A stretch of 58,593 nucleotides of DNA from JAWXUD01 sp044432945 (GTDB taxonomy: Bacteria > Cyanobacteriota > Vampirovibrionia > Gastranaerophilales > Gastranaerophilaceae), in the NCBI GenBank assembly GCA_044432945.1, contig JAWXUD010000008.1, positions 1 through 58,593 on the forward strand. Direction: 5' to 3'. A program made the position numbers and the translations under genes. The notes beneath the pieces were generated by a model. It had not been told where the DNA came from. It saw nothing but the letters and a program-made list of their open reading frames with translations, and searched no databases. Positions 25,045 to 31,985 of this stretch are shown here, in pieces (positions within the stretch are counted from its first letter, which is position 1; each line of letters starts with the position of its first letter).

Positions 25045-27108
25045 ATGTCAATAAAATCAATCCAGCCGTCTATTCAAAAGCGAAATAGTTTGAGGCAAAA
25101 CAACGAAAATCAAAATCAGCAGCGTGAGAAAAACAGCTCATCTGTGAATTTTAAAGGTGCAGGAAATCCTATAATTACAGTCATGGACGGTATTGATAGA
25201 GGTGGATTTATTGCATCTTTTATGTCGCAAGATTTTATTGGTTTGGTCAGTCCAAGAATTTGGAAAGGTTTAAATAGAAACAAAGAAGAAACTGGTGAAT
25301 ACAATTGGGATTTCGCCCGTAAAGAAGGTGTGCGAGAAATTTTAAGTGGACCTAGTGCGTTTGTTATTCCTGCGGTTATTTTGGCGGGGGTTAAGAAATT
25401 CGGTGGTAAAGCGAACAATGTTTCGGTTGATTTTATCAATGGATTTAGTAATAGTTTTGCTGATTTTGCTTCTGGTAACAAAGATAAATTGAAGGATTCT
25501 AAACAGGCTGAAAAAGGTTTCTATGAAAATGTGTTTGCTAATACGTTAAGAACTTCTACGACTAACCCTAAGACGGGTGTAGTTGGGCTTGGTGAAGAAG
25601 AAATCGCTAAAAAATCTAAAGAATATGCACAAAGATTGATTGAAATTAAAAATGCTAAGAGTAAGAATTTCTTGAAGAATTTGGCAGGTACTCCTGTTGA
25701 AGGTTCAAAAGAAGATTTGACTACTGCATTGTGTGATGATTTTGCGAAGTTAAGACAACAACATCTTGAGGCAAATAATAGTTCATTAGTGGCTGAATTC
25801 AAGTCAGGTGATGAAAAAGTTATTAGTACACCGTTTAAAAAGTTGTTAACAAGTGTTCAGGATTTTTCTCATGATGCCCTAAATCATGTCGATAAGAAAC
25901 TCGCAAAAGATTCTGGTGCGAGTATTCAAGATATGATGAAGAATTTTGCAAAACAGCGTAGTGGTACGAGATTTGCGACAAATATGAGTATGTTTTTGGC
26001 TGTAGTTGGTTTTTATTCAATTATTCCAAAATTATATTCATTGGGGATTAAAGGCAATCCTGGCTTGAATGGTCTTGATACTTCTCATAAAGATGACGCA
26101 AATACTTTAAAAGCAAATGATGAAATTAAAGTTAGTTCGGAAGAGAAAAAAGTTGAGAAATCAACAGCTCAACCATCGTTTACTGGGGTTCAATCTCTAT
26201 CAGCAAAACTTGGTGATAAAGTTAATGATGTAGGTTGGTTGAAAAAAATATCAGATAAATTTGAATTTAATGGACCAGCAATGCCTAATACCGCAATGAT
26301 GACGCTTTTATTTGGTTTTACATTGCCACCAAGGTTTAAAAATGCTGCCGATGATCATGACAGAAAAGAAATTATAGTTCGTGATATGACTACTTTTGCG
26401 ACAATATTGTTCGCAGCAAAAGCTATGGCTAGAGGGTTCTCGCAAGCTTTCTCGAAAATGTCTGGTCTAGCTCTTAACACCAAACCTGAAGATCATACAA
26501 AAAGTGCTTGGACGAGATTCCGTGATTACTTCTCTCCAACTGGTGGTATCGATGTAATGAATAGTGAACAAATTCAGACAAAATATGGAAATATTGATAA
26601 CTATAAAAATGGCTTGAATGGATTTTTAGAATTCGTTGAATCAAACGGTGGTGATTCTAAAAAAGTATTAACGCTTGATAAAAATGTTCAAGAAAATGTT
26701 GAAAAATTGTTAGGCAAAAAAGTATCTGAATTCTCTTCATCTAAAGAATTGTTAGAAAAGCTTACGCCAATAGTCGAAGATGTTAAATCGGGTAAGGCTG
26801 ATGAGAACGCTAAAGTTGCATTGAAAAAAATATATGATGTATTTGCTGATTCTGGTAACAAATTTATAAAACGTGCAAAAACATTAAATAGTGCATTTAA
26901 TTTCGCATCTATTATGGTATTAACACCAATGTTTATGATTTGGCTAGCAAAATACTGTGAGAATATGACTAAAAAAGATTTGGCTCAAGAGGCTTTAGAG
27001 GCTCAACAAAAAGCTAAGTCGCAACCAGCAAATAATGAAGCTGTTGCTGAATCTAAGCTTACTCAGCCTTTAATGGATTCATTTTTAGATGAAAGTAGAA
27101 AAGTTTAA
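25045..27108 (+). CDS. Large uncharacterised multi-module membrane protein
   Basis: This 687-residue protein has a disordered Gln/Asn-rich N-terminus, then VNFKGAGNP (about 35-42) and a first module VMDGIDRGGF...ARKEGVREILSGPSAFVIPAVILAG (about 45-115). Charged helices follow, then a hydrophobic segment near 315-335, a linker with QPSFTG, and a second module (about 410-475; RKEIIVRDMTTFATILFAAKAMARGF). A last hydrophobic helix is at about 625-645. The modules resemble those of the proteins at 6524 and 7915. No catalytic motif is seen. GTAGGGA precedes the ATG. It is probably a membrane protein of a lineage-specific family; function unknown. Confidence 0.75.
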   Translation: MSIKSIQPSIQKRNSLRQNNENQNQQREKNSSSVNFKGAGNPIITVMDGIDRGGFIASFMSQDFIGLVSPRIWKGLNRNKEETGEYNWDFARKEGVREILSGPSAFVIPAVILAGVKKFGGKANNVSVDFINGFSNSFADFASGNKDKLKDSKQAEKGFYENVFANTLRTSTTNPKTGVVGLGEEEIAKKSKEYAQRLIEIKNAKSKNFLKNLAGTPVEGSKEDLTTALCDDFAKLRQQHLEANNSSLVAEFKSGDEKVISTPFKKLLTSVQDFSHDALNHVDKKLAKDSGASIQDMMKNFAKQRSGTRFATNMSMFLAVVGFYSIIPKLYSLGIKGNPGLNGLDTSHKDDANTLKANDEIKVSSEEKKVEKSTAQPSFTGVQSLSAKLGDKVNDVGWLKKISDKFEFNGPAMPNTAMMTLLFGFTLPPRFKNAADDHDRKEIIVRDMTTFATILFAAKAMARGFSQAFSKMSGLALNTKPEDHTKSAWTRFRDYFSPTGGIDVMNSEQIQTKYGNIDNYKNGLNGFLEFVESNGGDSKKVLTLDKNVQENVEKLLGKKVSEFSSSKELLEKLTPIVEDVKSGKADENAKVALKKIYDVFADSGNKFIKRAKTLNSAFNFASIMVLTPMFMIWLAKYCENMTKKDLAQEALEAQQKAKSQPANNEAVAESKLTQPLMDSFLDESRKV

Positions 27109-27207
27109 ATATAACCACACAAAGAGCTGTGGTGTCTGATGACGCCACGCTTTCTTTTACAAATTTTGTATATAAAAAATTTGTTACTTGATGTTGATTG
27201 AAATAAA

Positions 27208-27240
27208 ATGGGGACGGAAATCTTTGATTTCCGTCCCCAT
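27208..27240. terminator. Strong hairpin terminator
   Basis: ATGGGGACGGAAATC (27208-27222) and its reverse complement (27226-27240) form a perfect 15-bp stem with a 3-nt loop. AAAAGTTTTTTT follows on the plus strand. It lies between two convergent genes and probably serves both. Confidence 0.8.
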
Positions 27241-27258
27241 AAAAGTTTTTTTAAATAA

Positions 27259-27462
27259 TTATTTATTTAATATTGCGTTAATATCATTAACCATTTCGTC
27301 AGGGTTAAAACCGTGAACTTTAGCTCCAGCTTCAAGGTTCTCAAAACGTGCTGCAGCACAGCCAACACAGCCTAAGCCATATTTTTGAAAAACTTCTAAA
27401 CTTTCAGGATAGTTTTGTACGATATCAAGAATACTCATTTCTTTGTTTACTTCTCTTGTCAT
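27259..27462 (-). CDS. DUF1858 redox disulfide protein (hybrid-cluster-associated type)
   Basis: This 67-residue protein matches the DUF1858/TIGR03980 pattern: ILDIVQNYPESLEVFQKYG, then LGCVGCAAARFENLEAGAKVHG and a C-terminal DINAIL. The CxxC pair is thought to form a redox-active disulfide, and relatives are often found with hybrid cluster protein or other anaerobic enzymes. The ATG at 27462 is used because AAAGGA lies about 10 nt upstream and the family begins here. No hybrid cluster protein gene is in the window. Its partner is unknown. Confidence 0.85.
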   Translation of the reverse strand: MTREVNKEMSILDIVQNYPESLEVFQKYGLGCVGCAAARFENLEAGAKVHGFNPDEMVNDINAILNK

Positions 27463-27544
27463 AATCTTTTTTCCTTTCACAAAAATGTTGTTTTTTGATT
27501 TAATATCATTAATAATATTATACACAAAAAAAAGAAGGAAGGGT

Positions 27545-27700
27545 ATGAATTTTTTAAAGAGTTTATTTAAAGATGATGACAAAGTAATTGGTCTTTGTTC
27601 TCTAAAACGTAAAACACAAAAAAGCCATGTATTTATTCCAAATTATGGTGGTGCAAAAAAAACTTATGGCACAAATTATCGCAAAAATATTTTCGTGTGA
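27545..27700 (+). CDS. Small basic hypothetical protein
   Basis: This 51-residue frame starts MNFLKSLFKDDDKVIGL and ends KTYGTNYRKNIFV. AGAAGGAAGG lies 3-12 nt before the ATG, an excellent ribosome-binding site. It is rich in lysine, has no membrane segment and has no recognised family. It is divergent from the DUF1858 gene. Confidence 0.55.
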   Translation: MNFLKSLFKDDDKVIGLCSLKRKTQKSHVFIPNYGGAKKTYGTNYRKNIFV

Positions 27701-27705
27701 AAAGT

Positions 27706-27912
27706 TTATCCGAAAGTGTATAATTTGTCGCCTAAAAGTCCAGCAACTCTGCTTTCAGGTCTAGTAGGGTCGCCAAGAACGGCTTGATTTCCACTTGTTC
27801 CATAACTATTAGTGTTGGTTTGATTTGTTTTCCCACTAGAAGTTATCCCCCAAAGTGGAGAAAGTGGAGGTGTTGCACCTATTGGTAATGTTTTTTGTAC
27901 TAAGCCTGACAT
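27706..27912 (-). CDS. Small hypothetical protein, low complexity
   Basis: This 68-residue frame is rich in Gly, Thr, Ser, Pro and Asn (for example SGKTNQTNTNSYGTSGN). TTGGGGAATAATT precedes the ATG. It has no recognised domain and is probably disordered. Real but low-confidence. Confidence 0.45.
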   Translation of the reverse strand: MSGLVQKTLPIGATPPLSPLWGITSSGKTNQTNTNSYGTSGNQAVLGDPTRPESRVAGLLGDKLYTFG

Positions 27913-28003
27913 AATTATTCCCCAAAAATTTTCCTATATTAATATAAAGGCTAATTGGGAATAAAAATTGCTTAAAAATGACAAAATATTAAGTAATGTT
28001 ACA

Positions 28004-28228
28004 TTAGGCTAAAAAATCGAGCTTAGTAGCGTTAATACCGTTATCTTGCACATTTGGTCGATTAAGGTTGTAACCAGTTTGTTGAGCAAAAATATTGTAA
28101 TTATTATAATTAAAGTTTGAACTTTGTTGATTATTAGTTGCCTGTTGTCGTTGGTTGTATTCCATGACAACTGGATCAACTTTAAAAATATAATTTGGTT
28201 GTATTGAATCTATGCCTGATGTCGCCAT
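28004..28228 (-). CDS. Small hypothetical protein, Asn/Gln-rich
   Basis: This 74-residue frame has an ordered-looking start (MATSGIDSIQPNYIFKV) and a long Asn/Gln/Tyr-rich tail (NNQQSSNFNYNNYN). TAGGA lies about 9 nt before the ATG. No family is recognised. It may be a disordered surface or assembly protein. Confidence 0.5.
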   Translation of the reverse strand: MATSGIDSIQPNYIFKVDPVVMEYNQRQQATNNQQSSNFNYNNYNIFAQQTGYNLNRPNVQDNGINATKLDFLA

Positions 28229-28364
28229 TGTTAATAGTCCTATATTTTAATCTATATATCTATATAAAATATTTTTAATGATAGTAATTTCAAAGTCAAC
28301 AAAAATGCTTAACATTCTTAACAATTAAATAGTTTTAAGTAAGCGATGGCTTTGAAAAATGATT

Positions 28365-28880
28365 TTATTGGTCGTTTTCGAAATGATCTTTGTCTTTCAT
28401 TAGTCTTTCAAAATCACTTGGTTTAATGCTTTGAACAAACTTCTTAAACTCTTGTGCTTCCGCCTCATCTTTAGCACTATCGGTTGAAACAGAGCCATTA
28501 GATATTACGTTTGTTGTAACAAAAATAGGTGCTTCAGCTCTTATAGCGACAGCGATGGCGTCAGATGGACGTGAATCGATTTCAATGATTTTGTCATCAT
28601 CGTTTTTAATAAAAATCGTTGCATAATAAGTTTCTTTTTCAACGTCATTAATTTCAATTCTATCGACATTAAATCCAGTTTGTTCAACTAAATCTAAAAT
28701 TAGGTCATGTGTCATCGGGCGAGAAACGTTAAGGTTTTCGATTTTACGAATAATAGCACTAGCTTCAGCTGAACCAATCCAAATAGGTAATGCTTTTCTA
28801 TTATCTTTGTCGTGCAGAACGACAATTGGCGAACCTGTTCTTGTATCAAGTGCGATACCCATAACTTTCATTTCAATCAT
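28365..28880 (-). CDS. Bifunctional nuclease family protein (DUF151)
   Basis: This 171-residue protein matches the DUF151/BFN family, reported in plants as a nuclease with both RNase and DNase activity and common in bacteria, including cyanobacteria. It shows EMKVMGIALDTRTGSPIVVL, LPIWIGSAEASAI, a central RPMTHDLILDLVEQTG, YYATIFI and the signature DSRPSDAIAVAIRAEAPIFV. AAAGGC precedes the ATG. It is transcribed alone, divergent from the tRNA-Ser gene. Its role in bacteria is not settled. Confidence 0.9.
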   Translation of the reverse strand: MIEMKVMGIALDTRTGSPIVVLHDKDNRKALPIWIGSAEASAIIRKIENLNVSRPMTHDLILDLVEQTGFNVDRIEINDVEKETYYATIFIKNDDDKIIEIDSRPSDAIAVAIRAEAPIFVTTNVISNGSVSTDSAKDEAEAQEFKKFVQSIKPSDFERLMKDKDHFENDQ

Positions 28881-28998
28881 TTTTTATGCCTTTCTTATTG
28901 CTTAATTATTAATAATATTATACCTGAAAAATTTATTTTAAAAAACCCTTTTCAAAATAAAATGTTTGTGTTATGATAAAAAAATGAAATCCAGAAAT

Positions 28999-29087
28999 GG
29001 AGTAATGGCCGAGTGGCTTAAGGCGGCACCCTGCTAAGGTGTTATGTGGAGCAATCTGCATCTAGGGTTCAAATCCCTATTACTCCT
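28999..29087 (+). tRNA. tRNA-Ser (GCU anticodon)
   Basis: GGAGTAA (28999-29005) pairs with TTACTCC (29080-29086). The anticodon arm GCACC-CTGCTAA-GGTGT places GCU in the loop. A long variable arm (about 29041-29060) is typical of serine tRNAs, and TAGGG-TTCAAAT-CCCTA is the T arm. CCA is not encoded. The discriminator base is U, whereas bacterial tRNA-Ser usually has G. Confidence 0.93.
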
Positions 29088-29093
29088 ATTTTT

Positions 29094-29129
29094 AATCGAG
29101 GGGAAGCGTAAGCTCTACCTCGATTTTTT
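29094..29129 (+). terminator. Terminator of the tRNA-Ser gene
   Basis: AATCGAGG (29094-29101) and CCTCGATT (29118-29125) form a stem with a small inner hairpin (AGC..GCT), followed by TTTTTTG. Confidence 0.75.
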
Positions 29130-29159
29130 GTTTGCATGCTAGATATGTGATTTAATGAA

Positions 29160-29192
29160 AAAATATCCTACAAAAAATGCAGGATATTTTTT
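29160..29192. terminator. Terminator after cassette 4 pseudopilin
   Basis: AAAATATCCT (29160-29169) and AGGATATTTT (29181-29190) form a 10-bp stem. T-runs follow on both strands. It lies 28 bases beyond the minus-strand pseudopilin stop. Confidence 0.7.
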
Positions 29193-29220
29193 AAAGCGAA
29201 ATTATTAATTTATTATTTAA

Positions 29221-30288
29221 TTATTCTTCAACGCAAAACACCCAACGAAAAGAATAATGACGATTGCCACTATTAATTTCGGAATATGTTTTTTCAGAAT
29301 CTAAATATCTACGATGAGAGTATGTAGATGAATATTCATCACCAGACCAAATGGCATACGATCCTGAGCTAAAATCTGATATTCCATAATAGGTTAGTCT
29401 ATCGCTATTAGGTGTACCATAAAAGGTTCCATATTCGTCTACAGTAACTCCATATATGTCTGACGCCATAAGTGCCAAATCTACCATGGTCGGTAGGTTG
29501 CTTACGCCCCCACAATATGATACAGCTCCTGCCCAGTAGTCTTTATCTCCATAAGTTGAAATGTCGTCCGCTGTAAAACAATATTCAATACCTAACTCAC
29601 CTTTTTGGGCTTCACATTGTGTTGATGTTAAATAACCGATTGTTGTGTTGTAAACTGGTGTTGTTGTTGCACAAGTGCCGTTGCTTAGTATAAACGAACA
29701 TGCGATTTGAGCATTCAAGGTCATGACGTCACTATTTAACGTATTTTTACCTTTTTTACCGTTCAAATCATATACCATTGAAATACAATTTGTTGCCTCG
29801 CCTCGATTTGCTCCGCCGTCATATGGGTCAAGCCAATCACAACTATCTTGATAATTAACTAACGCATGTACTCCATCAGCAAAAATAACACTCACATTAT
29901 CACTCGTAAATTTATCTTTTTTTGATTTCATTACCATTTGAGAGCCTGTCGCTAGGTCATCTTCAACAACTAACGTTGAAAGTTCTGTTGTGATAGTTTC
30001 AGGAAAACATTCTGTTAGTTCATCATTATCACAAACTTCGTTTATTTTTAAATAATTCCCTAACTCTTCAACGAAATCCATCGCACTAGTGTATCCAGTT
30101 AATTTTTCATGAAATCTCATTTGATTCATCGCTTCTTCTAAACGACCATCGAATAATTCTTGTTTTCGCTCAAGTGCCTCTGATTGCATATTACTTATCA
30201 AACTCGGCATCGTCATCGCCGCCACAACGCCGATGATACCAAGGGTTATCAAGACCTCAGCCAATGTAAACGCAAATCTTTTCGTCAT
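29221..30288 (-). CDS. Pseudopilin-like protein with C-terminal lectin-like domain (cassette 4)
   Basis: The 355-residue precursor begins MTKRFA|FTLAEVLITLG, with Ala instead of Gly at the cleavage site and no inserted repeat. GAAAGGGG lies about 8 nt before ATG 30288. The conserved module is recognisable (EAMNQMRFHEKLTGY, YLKINEVCD, FADGVHALVNYQ, CDWLDPYDGGANR) but is the most diverged of the five. The C-terminal domain (YWAGAVSYCGG, LPTMVDLALMASDIYG, AIWSGDE, FRWVFCVEE) is again DUF1566/Lcl-C-like and closest to cassette 1, including a shared FYGT-D-L-GI segment. It is divergently paired with the XRE gene at 30,372 and next to tRNA-Ser. Confidence 0.85.
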   Translation of the reverse strand: MTKRFAFTLAEVLITLGIIGVVAAMTMPSLISNMQSEALERKQELFDGRLEEAMNQMRFHEKLTGYTSAMDFVEELGNYLKINEVCDNDELTECFPETITTELSTLVVEDDLATGSQMVMKSKKDKFTSDNVSVIFADGVHALVNYQDSCDWLDPYDGGANRGEATNCISMVYDLNGKKGKNTLNSDVMTLNAQIACSFILSNGTCATTTPVYNTTIGYLTSTQCEAQKGELGIEYCFTADDISTYGDKDYWAGAVSYCGGVSNLPTMVDLALMASDIYGVTVDEYGTFYGTPNSDRLTYYGISDFSSGSYAIWSGDEYSSTYSHRRYLDSEKTYSEINSGNRHYSFRWVFCVEE

Positions 30289-30325
30289 AATAATTACCCC
30301 TTTCAAATAAGAACCCACTTCGGAC

Positions 30326-30371
30326 AAATAGGTCACTGATACTGAAACTACGTTACGGTAAAATAGGTCAC
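30326..30371. promoter_or_regulatory. Cassette 4 operator repeats and regulator promoter
   Basis: AAATAGGTCAC occurs twice as a direct repeat, at 30326-30336 and 30361-30371, with the second copy touching the XRE start codon. TAAAAT (30359-30364) lies 7 nt before ATG 30372 and there is no ribosome-binding site. Binding to the second copy would cover the -10 and start of the regulator gene. Confidence 0.6.
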
Positions 30372-30581
30372 ATGTCAAGACTTAAACTTTTAGGGAAGAA
30401 TATTGCAAAATATCGTCAGGCGAAAAAACTTTCACAAGAAGCTCTCGCTGAAATCGTTGATTTGTCGAGAGAATATATAACAAGAATTGAAAATGGTCAA
30501 AAAAATATTAGCTTGAAGAAATTATTTTGCATCGCAGATGCCCTAGAAATTGATTTTTGCCAATTAACTAACTTCAAATAA
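30372..30581 (+). CDS. XRE-family HTH regulator of cassette 4
   Basis: This 69-residue single-domain XRE protein has residues about 8-62 as the helix-turn-helix (LSQEALAEIVDLSREYITRIENG). It resembles the cassette 1 regulator in length and in the IENGQKN turn (IETGKQN in cassette 1). The gene probably has a leaderless mRNA, with TAAAAT 7 nt upstream. It is divergent from the pseudopilin at 30,288 and directly upstream of prfA, which has its own promoter. It probably represses the pseudopilin and itself through the AAATAGGTCAC repeats. Confidence 0.85.
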   Translation: MSRLKLLGKNIAKYRQAKKLSQEALAEIVDLSREYITRIENGQKNISLKKLFCIADALEIDFCQLTNFK

Positions 30582-30613
30582 AATCCGTGTTAAATGGCAT
30601 GATAAATTCTTAT

Positions 30614-30641
30614 TTGAAAAATAATATGTTTTTGTTACAAT
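30614..30641 (+). promoter_or_regulatory. prfA promoter, leaderless type
   Basis: TTGAAA (30614-30619), 16 bp and TACAAT (30636-30641) are followed by 6 nt and ATG 30648. There is no Shine-Dalgarno sequence. Confidence 0.7.
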
Positions 30642-30647
30642 CAAATT

Positions 30648-31730
30648 ATGAAAGATATGTTAGACAAAATATTACAAATAGAAAAAAGTTATAACGAATT
30701 AGGATTGACACTCTCTGATCCTGCTGTTATTCAAGATTATAATAGATTTAGAGATTTATCAAAGCAAAGAAAATCGATGGAAGAAACTGTTAACCTTTAT
30801 TATGAATGGAGATCAGCAGTCGATGCTATTGAAGAAGCTAAAGAATTAATCAAAATCGAAACCGATGATGAAATGAAATCGTACCTGAAAGCTGAAATCG
30901 AAGTCAATGAAGTGAAATTACCTGATTTTGAAGAGAGAATGAAGGTTTTATTACTTCCACGTGATCCAATGGACGATAAAGATATTATGCTAGAAATTCG
31001 TGGTAGTGCTGGTGGCGATGAAGCAAATATTTTTGCAGGTGATTTAGCTAGAATGTATTTGAGATTTGCCGACAAGCAAGGCTGGCAAACGCAAGTTTTA
31101 AGCAAAACTGAATGCGAAGCTGGTGGTGTTTCTGAAGTAATTATCTCGATGAAAGGCGACAGCATTTATTCTAGATTAAAATACGAATCAGGTGTTCACA
31201 GAGTTCAAAGAGTTCCTGCTACTGAATCTCAAGGCAGAGTACACACCTCAACTGCAACAGTTGCTGTTATGCCAGAGGTGGACGATGTAGAAGTTGAATT
31301 GAATATGAACGATATTGAAATGACAACTGCTCGTTCTGGTGGTGCTGGTGGACAAAACGTAAACAAAGTTGAAACAGCTGCTCGTGTTTTTCACAAACCA
31401 ACAGGGATTATGATTTTCTGCACAGAAGAACGCTCTCAACTGCAAAATAAAGAACGTGCTTTACAAATTCTTAAAGCAAAATTATATGACCTAGAAGTGC
31501 AAAAACAAATGCAAGAAATAACTGATCTTCGCCGTTCACAAGTAGGCTCTGGAGATAGAAGCGAAAGAATTAGAACATACAATTTCCCTCAAGGACGTTT
31601 GACTGATCACCGAATAAATCATAACCTTAACGTATGGACGGTCGTTGATGGCGAATTAGAAGATTTGATTAAACTACTTATGGAACACGACCAAAAATTG
31701 AAGCTAGAAAAATTAGCACAAGTGAATTGA
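30648..31730 (+). CDS. prfA: Peptide chain release factor 1
   Basis: RF1 reads UAA and UAG stop codons and triggers hydrolysis of peptidyl-tRNA. The 360-residue protein shows LEIRGSAGGDEANIFAGDL, the recognition-domain region HRVQRVPATESQGRVHTS, the catalytic GGQ in ARSGGAGGQNVNKVET, and the RF1-type CTEERSQLQNKERAL and FPQGRLTDHRI. There is no RF2-like frameshift and no SPF tripeptide. It heads a translation operon with ylxR, infB, rbfA and truB. The promoter suggests a leaderless message. Confidence 0.96.
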   Translation: MKDMLDKILQIEKSYNELGLTLSDPAVIQDYNRFRDLSKQRKSMEETVNLYYEWRSAVDAIEEAKELIKIETDDEMKSYLKAEIEVNEVKLPDFEERMKVLLLPRDPMDDKDIMLEIRGSAGGDEANIFAGDLARMYLRFADKQGWQTQVLSKTECEAGGVSEVIISMKGDSIYSRLKYESGVHRVQRVPATESQGRVHTSTATVAVMPEVDDVEVELNMNDIEMTTARSGGAGGQNVNKVETAARVFHKPTGIMIFCTEERSQLQNKERALQILKAKLYDLEVQKQMQEITDLRRSQVGSGDRSERIRTYNFPQGRLTDHRINHNLNVWTVVDGELEDLIKLLMEHDQKLKLEKLAQVN

Positions 31731-31739
31731 GGTCAATAA

Positions 31740-31985
31740 GTGTTTGAAAGAAAATGTGTAGCGTGTGGCGATTACAAAAAAAAAGATGAGTTGATTAAAC
31801 TCACTAAACAAAATCCGCACGGTGACGTTGTTTTGAACGGAAATTCGAAAGTATTTGGCAGATCCGCATATCTCTGTTATAATATTTCTTGTGTAGAAGG
31901 TGCATTAAAAAAAAATAGGCTTCAGAAAGCCTTAAAAACAAATATTTCTGAAGAATTGAAAGGAAAATTACTAAATGAGTTTTGA
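31740..31985 (+). CDS. ylxR: YlxR family RNA-binding protein
   Basis: This 81-residue protein matches the YlxR/DUF448 family: RKCVACGDYKKKDELIKL near the N-terminus, then GRSAYLC and a C-terminal KALKTNI. The family is normally found between nusA and infB, and here too it directly precedes infB, although nusA is absent. It starts with GTG after a TTGAGGT ribosome-binding site formed over the prfA stop. Its 3' end overlaps infB by 11 nt. Reported roles include RNA binding and modulation of RNase P, but its role here is inferred. Confidence 0.9.
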   Translation: MFERKCVACGDYKKKDELIKLTKQNPHGDVVLNGNSKVFGRSAYLCYNISCVEGALKKNRLQKALKTNISEELKGKLLNEF

